Shown in pieces: positions 1 to 7,991 of a DNA stretch of 64,000 nucleotides (position 1 is its first letter; each line of letters begins with the position of its first letter). The notes beneath the pieces are model-generated. The model saw only the letters and a list, made by a program, of their open reading frames with translations, was not told where the DNA came from and did not search any database. Source of the stretch: Limibacter armeniacum (GTDB lineage Bacteria > Bacteroidota > Bacteroidia > Cytophagales > Flammeovirgaceae); NCBI RefSeq assembly GCF_036880985.1, contig NZ_JBAJNO010000008.1, forward strand, positions 2,047,500 through 2,111,499, given 5' to 3'. Position numbers and translations under genes: made by a program.

Positions 1-1087
1 TGACACAAAACGATATGCTAAAGAGAATGGCGTATCAACACAAATGGCGGCAAGAACCCTTAGGTACGATTGGTTTCAGGAGCTGATGAGTGAAAATGGT
101 TATGACTACCTGCTAACAGCACACCATAAGAATGATATTATAGAAACTGTGCTGTTCAATCTGGTGAAAGGAACAGGGATTGAAGGGATACATGGGATTC
201 TTCCTAAAGCAGGGACAACAGTTAGGCCGATGCTTTTTGCAGAAAAAAAAGCCATTCTTGAATTTGCTGAACTAAACGAACTGAGTTGGCGGGAAGATGC
301 GTCGAATGCTGAAGATAAGTATGCCCGTAACCTGATTCGGAATCAGGTTGTGCCATTGCTGAGGCAAATCAACCCGACGCTTGAAGAAGGGGTAGGCAAA
401 ACTGTAGAGAGAGTTTCTCAGGTAGAAAAGGCATTTTTTGCAGATCTGGAAATCCTTCAAGAGAAGGTGATGTATGTAGAGGAGGGATTGACTTATCTAG
501 ATTTGGGGTTGTTGTTGGAAGAGCAAAACCCTTTCATAAAATTGTACTATCTTTTGAAACCTTTTGGATTTCATTATGATCAAGTAGAGCAGCTATTTGA
601 ACGTTTAGGGTACGGTGCAGGAAGGAAACTAGTGTCTAAAGCGTATCAGCTTTTTACAGATAGAGGAAAGTTGGTGATTGAAAAAAGATATGAAAATAGC
701 GATACTGATAATACAGTAACTGAAATTACGGAGGATTTTGAAGAGATTCAGCTATCCTACGGTAAATTGAATTTGAAAGTATTTGAAAGCGAGCATTATC
801 ATTTGGAAATAAGTCCAAAGATTGCTGCTTTGAATCTAGAAAAATTGATTTTCCCATTGCAAGTGAGAAATTGGCAAGAAGGAGACAAGTTCCGCCCAAT
901 AGGGATGAAAGGTAAAAGGAAGGTCAGTGATTTTCTTAAAGACTTGAAATTACCTCTTCCGATTAAGGAAAAAGTACAGGTGATGTTGTCTGGAAATGAA
1001 ATTGTGTGGGTAATAGGGTACCGTATTGATGACCGTTTTAAGTTAAATAGTAAGACCAAAAATGTATTAAGAGTAGAACTGAGCTAA
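1..1087 (+). CDS. tilS: tRNA(Ile)-lysidine synthase TilS (5' end outside window)
   Basis: TilS ligates lysine to C34 of the CAU-anticodon tRNA-Ile so that it reads AUA. The reading frame is open from base 2, so the gene starts upstream of the window and the SGGxDS ATP-binding loop is missing. Visible are the tail of the PP-loop domain (LLTAHHKND, then the R-N-L-I-R-N-Q-V-P region) and the C-terminal TilS domain (WQEGDKFRPIGMKGKRKVSD). About 360 residues are seen of the usual 430-450. The ATG at 44 is internal, because the codons before it also fit the family (DTKRYAKENGV followed by MAARTLRY). The identification is firm; only the true start is unknown. Confidence 0.95.
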   Translation, partial: DTKRYAKENGVSTQMAARTLRYDWFQELMSENGYDYLLTAHHKNDIIETVLFNLVKGTGIEGIHGILPKAGTTVRPMLFAEKKAILEFAELNELSWREDASNAEDKYARNLIRNQVVPLLRQINPTLEEGVGKTVERVSQVEKAFFADLEILQEKVMYVEEGLTYLDLGLLLEEQNPFIKLYYLLKPFGFHYDQVEQLFERLGYGAGRKLVSKAYQLFTDRGKLVIEKRYENSDTDNTVTEITEDFEEIQLSYGKLNLKVFESEHYHLEISPKIAALNLEKLIFPLQVRNWQEGDKFRPIGMKGKRKVSDFLKDLKLPLPIKEKVQVMLSGNEIVWVIGYRIDDRFKLNSKTKNVLRVELS

Positions 1088-1167
1088 TCAAAATGACTAT
1101 TTTGATGTGTAATAAATAAATCCTTAAACTAACAATAACCAACTATATACCGATTACAAAATTGAAG

Positions 1168-1692
1168 ATGTTTAATCCATTCAAGAAGACATACTCTGTT
1201 GAGGATAAGCGAATTTTCAGATTTCTGAAGCAGAATACTTTTTTTAATTCTCTCAATGAGGATGAGATGGCGGAGTTCCTTCCATTTATGCATATGAGGC
1301 ATTATGAGAAAGGAGAGGTGATTTTCTTTAGAGATGACCCAAGTCAAGCCATTTACCTGATTAGTAAAGGAATTGTGACGCTGAATATCGATATCGAAGA
1401 TAAGTTTGAAGAGCTGACTCATATGAGGCAGACGGAGGCTTTTGGCGTAAATGCATTTTTGGAAAACCGAAAGAGAACCTACAATGCGATTTGCTTCTCC
1501 GACAGGTGCGATTTGTATGTGATTCCCACCACGAATATTCAGGAAATATTTGAAGCAAGCCCAAACATTAAAGCCAAACTTATGACGGCTATGGCTGAGT
1601 ACTATGATCGTTATATGGTGAATCTGTTTCGAGTGTATAAGGAATCTTTTGGATTTTTTGATTTGGGAAGAACTTTTTCTGAAGGGAGTTAG
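1168..1692 (+). CDS. Cyclic nucleotide-binding domain protein without DNA-binding domain
   Basis: This is a cNMP-binding (Crp-type) beta-roll protein of 174 residues. The fold is visible as YEKGEVIFFRDDPSQAIYLISKG followed by the second half of the roll (FGVNAFLENRKRTYNAICFSDRC). The helix-turn-helix of Crp/Fnr regulators is absent, so it is not a standard transcription factor and may act by protein-protein contact. A TTG two codons upstream (1162) would add MK, but the ATG at 1168 is the more natural start. It follows tilS by 80 bp on the same strand and is followed by a weak hairpin. The ligand is unknown. Confidence 0.8.
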   Translation: MFNPFKKTYSVEDKRIFRFLKQNTFFNSLNEDEMAEFLPFMHMRHYEKGEVIFFRDDPSQAIYLISKGIVTLNIDIEDKFEELTHMRQTEAFGVNAFLENRKRTYNAICFSDRCDLYVIPTTNIQEIFEASPNIKAKLMTAMAEYYDRYMVNLFRVYKESFGFFDLGRTFSEGS

Positions 1693-1782
1693 TCCATTCT
1701 TTTGAGAAAACTACTTGTAATTTATTGTGCACCAGTGTTGTCAGTTTTGATAACCTAGTTATACTTCAATGTGTTGATGGGA

Positions 1783-1808
1783 AAAGGCAAAAGGCTTTTT
1801 TGCCTTTA
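1783..1808 (+). terminator. Stem-loop after the cNMP-binding gene
   Basis: Perfect 10-bp inverted repeat (AAAGGCAAAA / TTTTGCCTTT, loop 5 nt) with only a short T-rich tail. It sits between the cNMP gene and the ctaA promoter. Confidence 0.5.
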
Positions 1809-1836
1809 TTTACTCGCATATTAAGGAGAAGGTAGC

Positions 1837-1844
1837 TATCTTTG
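1837..1844 (+). promoter_or_regulatory. Bacteroidota -7 element of ctaA
   Basis: TATCTTTG matches TAnnTTTG exactly. It overlaps the upstream TTG codon at 1842, so translation should begin at the ATG at 1866. No good -33 TTG lies at the usual spacing. Confidence 0.65.
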
Positions 1845-1865
1845 CACGAAATTTTACAAATAGTT

Positions 1866-2891
1866 ATGAAAATCAGTCAAAATAATTCGCAGGGTCATTG
1901 GTTCCGTAAATTTGGCGTTATCACGATTGCTGCGGTATTCTTTCTGGTACTTGTAGGTGGCATTGTGAGAAGTACAGGTGCCGGACTTGGTTGCCCTGAC
2001 TGGCCAAAATGTTTTGGTCAATGGGTTCCTCCTACAGATGTAAGCCAGCTTCCTGAAGATTATAAAACTATCTATGCGATTCAAGGTAAGCAGATAGCGG
2101 ATTTTTCAGCTGTACATACTTGGATCGAATATGTCAACCGCCTGGTTGGTGTCGTGATAGGCTTCCTGATTCTTACTACACTAATTTTATCAAAATCTTA
2201 TTGGAAAACCGACAGGGTAGTTGTGTGGCTTTCATTCCTAGCCTTTATTCTTGTTGGTTTCAATGGATGGTTGGGTTCTGTTGTTGTCGCAACGAACCTG
2301 AAACCTGTTACCATCACTTTGCATATGATAATGGCACTGATGGTAGTAGGTACATTGATTTTTGCAGTGGCAAGGTCTTATAAAGGTGTTTTGGATATTC
2401 CTGCATTCAGTGACAAAAAGAAACTGAACCTATGGCTAGGGATATGTGTAGGACTTTCCTTGCTGCAACTGGTGTTTGGTACGCAGGTGCGTGAAGCTAT
2501 CGACCATATTGCAGCCTCTTACGGAGGAGAAACCCGTCAGTTATGGGTAGGAGAAGTAGGGCTTTATTTCTATATCCACCGTACATTCTCAATCATCGTG
2601 CTTTTGGGTAATGTATACTTGGCAAAACTGTTTTTCAGTAGTGTCAAAGGATCTCAGAAAGTGAAGATGCAAATGTGGAGTTATGTGCTGGTAGGACTTT
2701 TGGGCATGGAGATCATGACTGGAGTTATCATGGCTTATTTTGCTATTCCGGCATTCTTACAGCCTGTACATCTATTGTTGAGCTCATTGCTGTTTGGTTT
2801 GCAGTTCTATATGGTGCTGTTGGTTAACTATGAAAGTGTAGTTAAACAAAATGTTGAATCAGAAAGAAAGGCAGCAAAGCTTCATAGCTAG
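1866..2891 (+). CDS. ctaA: Heme A synthase (COX15/CtaA)
   Basis: CtaA oxidises the C8 methyl of heme O to the formyl group of heme A in the cytoplasmic membrane, giving the cofactor of aa3-type oxidases. The protein (341 aa from the ATG at 1866) has about eight membrane helices and the family signature GGIVRSTGAGLGCPDWPKC near the N-terminus. Putative heme-ligand histidines lie in VHTWIEYVNRL, TLHMIMAL, YIHRTFS and PVHLLLS. The Bacteroidota promoter at 1837-1844 overlaps an upstream in-frame TTG at 1842, so the ATG is preferred. ctaB follows 58 bp downstream, so product and precursor enzymes are made together. Confidence 0.93.
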   Translation: MKISQNNSQGHWFRKFGVITIAAVFFLVLVGGIVRSTGAGLGCPDWPKCFGQWVPPTDVSQLPEDYKTIYAIQGKQIADFSAVHTWIEYVNRLVGVVIGFLILTTLILSKSYWKTDRVVVWLSFLAFILVGFNGWLGSVVVATNLKPVTITLHMIMALMVVGTLIFAVARSYKGVLDIPAFSDKKKLNLWLGICVGLSLLQLVFGTQVREAIDHIAASYGGETRQLWVGEVGLYFYIHRTFSIIVLLGNVYLAKLFFSSVKGSQKVKMQMWSYVLVGLLGMEIMTGVIMAYFAIPAFLQPVHLLLSSLLFGLQFYMVLLVNYESVVKQNVESERKAAKLHS

Positions 2892-2949
2892 TGACAAAAA
2901 AAAGGGCAGTTACCTGTTCCTATTTTGACCTTGAAGAATATAACTTGAG

Positions 2950-3852
2950 ATGGTGAAAGAGACATTAACAATTGAGCAAGATAAAATAGTAGCACCAAAA
3001 GCTAGCAAACCCAAGCTTTATTGGGAACTGGCTAAGCCAAGATTGACTTGGCTAGTCGTGTTTTCAGGGGCTTTTGGTTTCTTGTTGGCAAGCAAAGGTG
3101 ATATTGAGTGGGGTAAGTTACTTTCATTAGTTGTAGGTAGCTTTATGATCACTAGTGCTGCCAATACGATAAACCAGATTATCGAGAAAGAGCTGGACAA
3201 AAAAATGAAGAGAACCTGTAACCGCCCGCTACCTTCTGGAGCGCTTACAGTAAATGAAGCGATCATTTTTACATTGATAATGTCTGTAGTCGGGACATTT
3301 ATACTTTGGTTCTTTGTCAACGGGATTGCCGCTTGGCTTTCATTGCTTTCATTGTTGCTGTATGCATTTGTATACACACCAATGAAGCAGATTTCTCCAA
3401 TTTCTGTACTTATCGGAGCTTTTCCTGGTGCATTTCCTCCAATGATTGGTTGGGCAGCTATGACAGGAGAGGTTTCGACAGAAGCATTAATCCTGTTTGG
3501 AATTCAGTTTTTCTGGCAGTTCCCTCACTTCTGGGCAATCGCATGGATAGGGGACACGGAATACAGAAAGGCAGGTTTCAAGATGCTTCCTTACAAGGAG
3601 AAAAATGAGACTACAGTAATTCAGATTATCATCTATACACTTATTCTTTTGCCGCTTGGAGTAATGCCTGCTCAGTATGGTATTACAGGGATTGCATCGG
3701 CATTTGTAGCAATTTTGGCTGCTCTAGGAATACTTTGGCAGGCTTATGGACTTCTGAAAGACCGTTCGGACAAAGCTGCCCTGAGAATTATGTTTGCTTC
3801 GATTATCTATCTGCCTGTGGTGATGATCGCCTTCTTGGTGGATAAGATTTAA
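2950..3852 (+). CDS. ctaB: Heme O synthase (protoheme IX farnesyltransferase)
   Basis: A UbiA-superfamily membrane prenyltransferase that adds farnesyl to protoheme IX to make heme O, the substrate of CtaA just upstream. The prenyl-diphosphate motif reads NQIIEKELDKKMKRTCNRP. Two of the Asp residues usual in this motif are Glu, a conservative change I believe is common in Bacteroidota. The second Asp-rich region is in the WIGDTEYRKAG segment. About eight or nine membrane helices fill 300 residues, the normal length. The gene lies between ctaA and the first oxidase subunit III gene (39 bp gap), which fits an oxidase biogenesis operon. Confidence 0.94.
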   Translation: MVKETLTIEQDKIVAPKASKPKLYWELAKPRLTWLVVFSGAFGFLLASKGDIEWGKLLSLVVGSFMITSAANTINQIIEKELDKKMKRTCNRPLPSGALTVNEAIIFTLIMSVVGTFILWFFVNGIAAWLSLLSLLLYAFVYTPMKQISPISVLIGAFPGAFPPMIGWAAMTGEVSTEALILFGIQFFWQFPHFWAIAWIGDTEYRKAGFKMLPYKEKNETTVIQIIIYTLILLPLGVMPAQYGITGIASAFVAILAALGILWQAYGLLKDRSDKAALRIMFASIIYLPVVMIAFLVDKI

Positions 3853-3891
3853 GATAATTTTAATAACCAAATTGTTATAAGGGTAAATAAA

Positions 3892-4470
3892 ATGGACAAC
3901 ACAAGTATTGAAAAACCGGAGAACACGCTGAAAATGCACCCGCAGAAGTTTGCGTTGTGGATATTCATCGTCAGTGTGGTGATGATGTTCGGCGGTTTCA
4001 CAAGTGCCTACATTGTAAGGCAGGCTGAAGGTAACTGGGATGTTTTTGAGTTGCCTAACATATTGTATGTGAGCACTGCAGTGATTATCCTGAGCAGTGT
4101 GACGATGCATTGGGCTGTGATGGAGGCAAGAAAAGACAACTTTGCTAAATTGAAGTTGGCAATGGTGGTAACCACAGTACTTGGTGCTGCATTTTTGGTG
4201 CTTCAGTTTTTAGGATGGGGTGAGTTGGTAGACATCAACGTTTATTTCTCATTCTCGAATCCATCCAACTCATTTGTGTATGTACTTACAGGGCTGCATG
4301 CAATTCACGTAATCAGTGCAGTGATTTACTTGCTTGTTACGTTGTACTCTGCGATCAGCATGAAGGTACACTCAAGAAATATGGCTAGAATAGAGATGTG
4401 TGCAACGTATTGGCATTTTCTGGATGGCTTGTGGGTGTATTTGTTCCTGTTTATGTTATTAAATAGATAA
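3892..4470 (+). CDS. Cytochrome c oxidase subunit III (first, short copy)
   Basis: A heme-copper oxidase subunit III family protein of 192 residues with five membrane helices. Visible family features are the opening helix FALWIFIVSVVMMFGGFTSAY, the TGLHAIHVISAVIY helix and the terminal YWHFLDGLWVYLF helix. Subunit III has no redox centre; it stabilises the core and may help proton uptake. It is the first of two subunit III genes in a row, an arrangement seen in Cytophagales oxidase clusters. Subunits I and II are not in this window. A 335-bp gap separates it from the second copy, so the two may be transcribed separately. Confidence 0.88.
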   Translation: MDNTSIEKPENTLKMHPQKFALWIFIVSVVMMFGGFTSAYIVRQAEGNWDVFELPNILYVSTAVIILSSVTMHWAVMEARKDNFAKLKLAMVVTTVLGAAFLVLQFLGWGELVDINVYFSFSNPSNSFVYVLTGLHAIHVISAVIYLLVTLYSAISMKVHSRNMARIEMCATYWHFLDGLWVYLFLFMLLNR

Positions 4471-4805
4471 TGGCATAGGGAATCCTGATGCAATGCTTTC
4501 TTATGACACCGTGCAAAAGCAGACAATCTTCCATTGAAACTTCCATAGGTGAAGCGAATGAATAGTGTTAGGGTAAAGGTTCGGTTTCATTTATGAATAA
4601 AAAATAATCTAATAACTGATTAATAATCAGTGTAAAAAAGGATCTTTATTTGCCAAGCGTGATAAAAATCACCAAGAAATGTTGATTTAATCCAAAAACA
4701 CACGTTTTTTTGTGCTTGGTTATACTGTTACGTAAGTATTACAAGTATCCTTTTGAAAGTAAATCGTTAAAAAGTAATCTCAATAATTTTAAACTACTTT
4801 TTGGT
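4471..4805. other. Gene-free interval between the two subunit III genes
   Basis: No convincing coding sequence. The longer frame of the downstream gene begins at a TTG at 4710, but homology starts only at the ATG at 4806. The interval contains a perfect 17-bp palindrome at 4615-4631 and no exact TAnnTTTG promoter. Confidence 0.6.
4615..4631. promoter_or_regulatory. 17-bp palindrome, candidate operator
   Basis: ACTGATTA-A-TAATCAGT, two perfect 8-bp arms around one base. It lies in the gap upstream of the second subunit III gene. It could be a site for a dimeric regulator, but no regulator is identified. Confidence 0.35.
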
Positions 4806-5564
4806 ATGTCATCAACAGCGACACTTACAAAGACTCCTAAAAAAAGTATCTGGGATGGGGGCGTGGAGCCGATGAAGGCAAGCTACGGAAAACTAATGAT
4901 GTGGTTTTTCTTAGTTTCTGATGCCTTCACATTTTCGGCGTTTTTGATTAGCTACGGTGTGGTAAGATTCATGCACCCAGCTTATGAGGGAGCTTACAGC
5001 GCCTTCGAATTTGCAACAAGTACTGACAATCTTTATTGGCCAATTCCTGAGAAAGTGTTCAATGCTTTCCCTTTCCTTCACGGAGTTGATATGCCATTGG
5101 TTTTTGTTGGCTTGATGACATTCATTCTAATCCTGAGTAGTGTGACAATGGTATTGGCTGTAGAAGCTGGTCAGAGAAAGTCACAGAAGGAAGTAGAGAA
5201 GTGGATGCTTTGGACTGTCATCGGTGGTATTACTTTCTTGAGCTGTCAGGCTTGGGAGTGGTCTCACTTTATCACTGGTTCTGATAGCGGTGTGATGAGA
5301 GACGGTCTGAAGATTGTGGGTGCGAACCTGTTCGAGAACCAATACGGCCCTCAGCTGTTTGCAGATTTCTTCTTCTTCATTACAGGTTTCCACGGTATGC
5401 ACGTATTTAGTGGTGTAATCCTGAATATCGTAATCTTCTACAATGCAGTTGTAGGTACTTACGAAAGAAGAGGACATTACGAGATGGTAGAAAAAGTAGG
5501 TCTGTACTGGCACTTTGTAGACTTGGTGTGGGTATTTGTATTTACATTCTTCTATCTGGTATAA
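4806..5564 (+). CDS. Cytochrome c oxidase subunit III (second copy)
   Basis: Second heme-copper oxidase subunit III, 252 residues from the ATG at 4806. Five membrane helices carry the family features LMMWFFLVSDAFTFSAF, AWEWSHFI, FHGMHVFSGV and LYWHFVDLVWVFVF. It has a longer N-terminus and a larger loop between helices 1 and 2 than the copy upstream. The reading frame is open back to a TTG at 4710, but those 32 residues are Lys/Asn-rich and have no family character. The tandem copies are diverged, so they are probably different structural subunits of one oxidase rather than a recent duplication. Confidence 0.9.
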   Translation: MSSTATLTKTPKKSIWDGGVEPMKASYGKLMMWFFLVSDAFTFSAFLISYGVVRFMHPAYEGAYSAFEFATSTDNLYWPIPEKVFNAFPFLHGVDMPLVFVGLMTFILILSSVTMVLAVEAGQRKSQKEVEKWMLWTVIGGITFLSCQAWEWSHFITGSDSGVMRDGLKIVGANLFENQYGPQLFADFFFFITGFHGMHVFSGVILNIVIFYNAVVGTYERRGHYEMVEKVGLYWHFVDLVWVFVFTFFYLV

Positions 5565-5580
5565 TCAAGACTTTGTCGAT

Positions 5581-5618
5581 AAGGAGTGAGTAATTTTAAC
5601 AATAATTGCTCACTCCTT
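5581..5618 (+). other. Strong stem-loop without a T-tract, between subunits III and IV
   Basis: 15-bp arms (AAGGAGTGAGTAATT / AATTGCTCACTCCTT) with a single G-T wobble and an 8-nt loop. No T-run follows, so it is more likely an mRNA processing or stability element than a terminator. Confidence 0.5.
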
Positions 5619-5658
5619 GATATAAGCATATTTGTTAATCTGCAAAACAAGAACCGAA

Positions 5659-6003
5659 ATGGCTAATTACGATACTACGCTATCTCCTGAGGAGTTGAAG
5701 AAAAAAAATGTATTGCATATCTGGAAAGTTGCAGGCATTCTGGCAATTATTACAGGTATCGAATTTGCTTTGGCATTTATGTGGCCTGAAAGCATTGACA
5801 GAAGTATCCTGAACGTATTGTTCGTTTTACTGACGCTTGTAAAGGCATTCTACATTGTGGCGGAGTTTATGCACCTTAAGCATGAGATGAAGTCACTGAT
5901 CTGGTCAGTATTGCTTCCACTTGCATTCCTTGTTTGGTTGTTGGTGGCGCTGTCAAAAGAAGGTAGCGCTATTACAGAAATGATCATGCAGGTGATGAAA
6001 TAA
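5659..6003 (+). CDS. Cytochrome c oxidase subunit IV (prokaryotic type)
   Basis: A 114-residue protein with three membrane helices, matching the small bacterial subunit IV (CyoD/CtaF-like) family. Characteristic features are VLHIWKVAGILAIITGIEFALAF, then VKAFYIVAEFMHLKHE and a third helix. It probably helps assemble subunits I-III. The ATG at 5659 is chosen over a TTG nine codons upstream because homology begins at the Met of MANYDTT. It follows the second subunit III gene with a hairpin between them. A perfect hairpin with a T-tract ends the unit at 6041-6087. Confidence 0.88.
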   Translation: MANYDTTLSPEELKKKNVLHIWKVAGILAIITGIEFALAFMWPESIDRSILNVLFVLLTLVKAFYIVAEFMHLKHEMKSLIWSVLLPLAFLVWLLVALSKEGSAITEMIMQVMK

Positions 6004-6040
6004 CACAGGCAATTCTCCAATTCTGTTGGTAGATAATAAA

Positions 6041-6087
6041 AATGGTTTAGTAACTTTGCAGCGCTTGGTTACTAAACCATTTTCTTT
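6041..6087 (+). terminator. Terminator of the oxidase subunit unit, with an embedded promoter
   Basis: Perfect 14-bp stem (AATGGTTTAGTAAC / GTTACTAAACCATT), 13-nt loop and an interrupted T-tract. The -7 element TAACTTTG (6051-6058) spans the end of the left arm and the start of the loop. Confidence 0.85.
6051..6058 (+). promoter_or_regulatory. Promoter -7 element for the Sco gene, inside the upstream terminator
   Basis: TAACTTTG matches TAnnTTTG exactly, with a TTG at 6026-6028 (22-bp spacer). Transcription would start in the hairpin loop, so the new RNA would lack the left arm and escape termination. Confidence 0.65.
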
Positions 6088-6216
6088 TTTATAGGAACTT
6101 GGTTTTGTGGCAGACAAACAAACACAAGTTTTTTCAACTGGTTATAGCTATAGGCACTAAGAGAAGATCTTACTTTGCCAACTGTAATCATCATAATAAA
6201 CTAAGCTTATTCACAT

Positions 6217-6891
6217 ATGAAGAGAGGTACTCAAATACTCTTATTAGCCATACTTCTATTAGCACCGGTACTGATTTTTGGTTTCCTGAAATTGTTTGGA
6301 GAAAACAAGTATGCACTGAACATGATCAATCCGGCTGAATTGAAAGTCTACAGCATGAAGGCTGTAAACTGTGAGTCAAACGAAGTGGATGGTGTACACA
6401 GAATTCCTGACTTCAGTTTTACCAATCAGGATGGAAAGGTAATTACCAATAAAGATTATGAAGGGAAGATCTATGTAGCAGATTTCTTTTTTGCTACTTG
6501 TCCGGATATCTGTATAGTAATGACTTCTGAATTGTTGAGGGTTCAGGAAAAATACAAGGACAATCCTGATGTGAAAATTCTTTCACATACAGTAAACCCA
6601 GAGCACGATACACCAAAAGTATTGAAGGAGTATGCGAAAAGCTATGGGGCTGATACGAATATGTGGAACTTTGTGACAGGACCTAAAGAAGCTATTTACG
6701 AGCAGGCGAGATGTGGTTATTTTGTGACTGCAAAACCTGAAGAGAATAATCCGGATGATTTTATTCATAGTGATAAGTTAATCCTTGTGGATAAGGAAAA
6801 CCGTATCAGAGGTTTTTACAGCGGAACTGACCGTGATGATGTAGACAGATTGATTACTGAGATCAACCTGTTGATGCAGGAATATGAGTAA
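6217..6891 (+). CDS. SCO1/SenC copper chaperone
   Basis: A Sco-family thioredoxin-fold protein with a single N-terminal membrane anchor (residues 5-23); the rest is periplasmic. The copper ligands are visible: the CPDIC pair (C95 and C99) in FFFATCPDIC and the conserved His of IHSDKLILVDK near residue 184. Sco proteins deliver or reduce copper for the CuA site of oxidase subunit II. 224 residues is the normal length. It begins its own transcription unit from the promoter inside the preceding terminator and is followed 80 bp later by the DUF420 gene. Confidence 0.93.
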   Translation: MKRGTQILLLAILLLAPVLIFGFLKLFGENKYALNMINPAELKVYSMKAVNCESNEVDGVHRIPDFSFTNQDGKVITNKDYEGKIYVADFFFATCPDICIVMTSELLRVQEKYKDNPDVKILSHTVNPEHDTPKVLKEYAKSYGADTNMWNFVTGPKEAIYEQARCGYFVTAKPEENNPDDFIHSDKLILVDKENRIRGFYSGTDRDDVDRLITEINLLMQEYE

Positions 6892-6971
6892 GCCAAAAAC
6901 ATTTTTGGCTGACAGTCTATTTTCAACTGAAAGATAAGCGCCTATATACGGCATAAACAATATTCTAAACG

Positions 6972-7556
6972 ATGAACACGATTACCAAATCTCAAGAGAA
7001 AAAGTACCTTACCCTAATTGGGGTCTTGTCAGTGGCTATTCCTGTTGTGGTCGCAATTTTGCTTTTTATTCCGCAAACAGGGAAACTGGGCGATCTTGAT
7101 GTATCATTTTTGCCACATTTGAATGCTGTGATGAACTCAGCTTGTGCTGCTTGTTTGATTGCAGGTTTTATAGCTATCAAACAAGGGAATCAGGACCTGC
7201 ACAGAACTTTGATGATGGCTGCTTTTGTATTGGGTTCAATCTTTTTGGTATCTTATGTAGTTTACCATTTTCAAGGTACTCCAACCTACTTTGGTGATTA
7301 TGATGGAGATGGTGTTGTTACAGATATAGAGAAGGCAAATGCAGGTGTTTCTCGTACCATTTACTTAGTGGTATTGCTTACACACATTGTCTTGTCTGCC
7401 ATTGTAGTTCCTCTTGTACTGCTGGCTTTGTACTTTGCATGGACAAAGCAATGGCTAAAGCACAAAAAGATTGTGAAGTGGACTTGGCCTGTGTGGACGT
7501 ATGTAGCAGTTACAGGTGTAGTTGTTTACATGATGATCAGACAGTTTTACGTGTAA
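6972..7556 (+). CDS. DUF420 membrane protein with an EF-hand-like loop
   Basis: A DUF420 family protein of 194 residues with five predicted membrane helices. Relatives (CtaM/YozB type) assist assembly of heme A-containing oxidases, which fits its place after the Sco gene. Conserved histidines lie in LPHLNAVMN, LHRTLMM, VVYHFQG and LLTHIVLSA. Between helices 3 and 4 lies a polar loop, DYDGDGVVTDIE (residues 109-120), with the exact ligand spacing of a canonical EF-hand: D1, D3, D5, G6, V8, E12. Its predicted location outside the membrane suggests calcium binding. That is inference; only the DUF420 assignment is firm. Confidence 0.88.
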   Translation: MNTITKSQEKKYLTLIGVLSVAIPVVVAILLFIPQTGKLGDLDVSFLPHLNAVMNSACAACLIAGFIAIKQGNQDLHRTLMMAAFVLGSIFLVSYVVYHFQGTPTYFGDYDGDGVVTDIEKANAGVSRTIYLVVLLTHIVLSAIVVPLVLLALYFAWTKQWLKHKKIVKWTWPVWTYVAVTGVVVYMMIRQFYV

Positions 7557-7603
7557 GGTTTCATCAGCAAAATTTTTCCTAATTTCACCAGCTAAATACA
7601 GTT

Positions 7604-7882
7604 ATGAAGTTAATCTATAAATATATCGCAGTTGTACTGTTATTCGTTGTGGCATTCTCACAGCAGGCTATGGCCCAATGTGCTATGTGTCGTGCAACGG
7701 TTGAGAATAATATCAGTACAGGAGAAAGCTCTATTGGAGCAGGCCTAAATACAGGAATACTTTATCTGATGATATTGCCTTATATACTGATTGCTTTGGT
7801 GGGGTACTTCTGGTACAAAAACAGCCAAAAGCAAGCTGCAAACAGAAGGCAAATAGATCAGGCTCTTAGCGGTATCCGTTAG
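7604..7882 (+). CDS. Small CxxC membrane protein of the oxidase cluster
   Basis: A 92-residue protein with a cleavable-type signal (hydrophobic stretch ending ...QQAMA), then CAMCR directly after the likely cleavage site, and a second membrane helix (GILYLMILPYILIALVGYFW). The C-terminus is polar and basic. Small proteins with this layout sit in oxidase clusters of Bacteroidota, so the Cys pair facing the periplasm may bind copper or heme or act as a redox partner of the Sco protein. No established function is known to me. A terminator directly follows. Confidence 0.75.
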   Translation: MKLIYKYIAVVLLFVVAFSQQAMAQCAMCRATVENNISTGESSIGAGLNTGILYLMILPYILIALVGYFWYKNSQKQAANRRQIDQALSGIR

Positions 7883-7916
7883 TAAGAGATTAGTTATGGT
7901 GGCTAGGTCTGGAGAG

Positions 7917-7950
7917 GCCGGAAAGAATTTTACTTTTTTCCGGCTTTTTT
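7917..7950 (+). terminator. Terminator ending the oxidase assembly unit
   Basis: GCCGGAAA / TTTCCGGC stem followed by six T. It separates the oxidase assembly genes from the histidine kinase gene. Confidence 0.85.
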
Positions 7951-7991
7951 CGTACAATAGTTGCTGATGTAAGAAAAAGTCGAGATAGACA

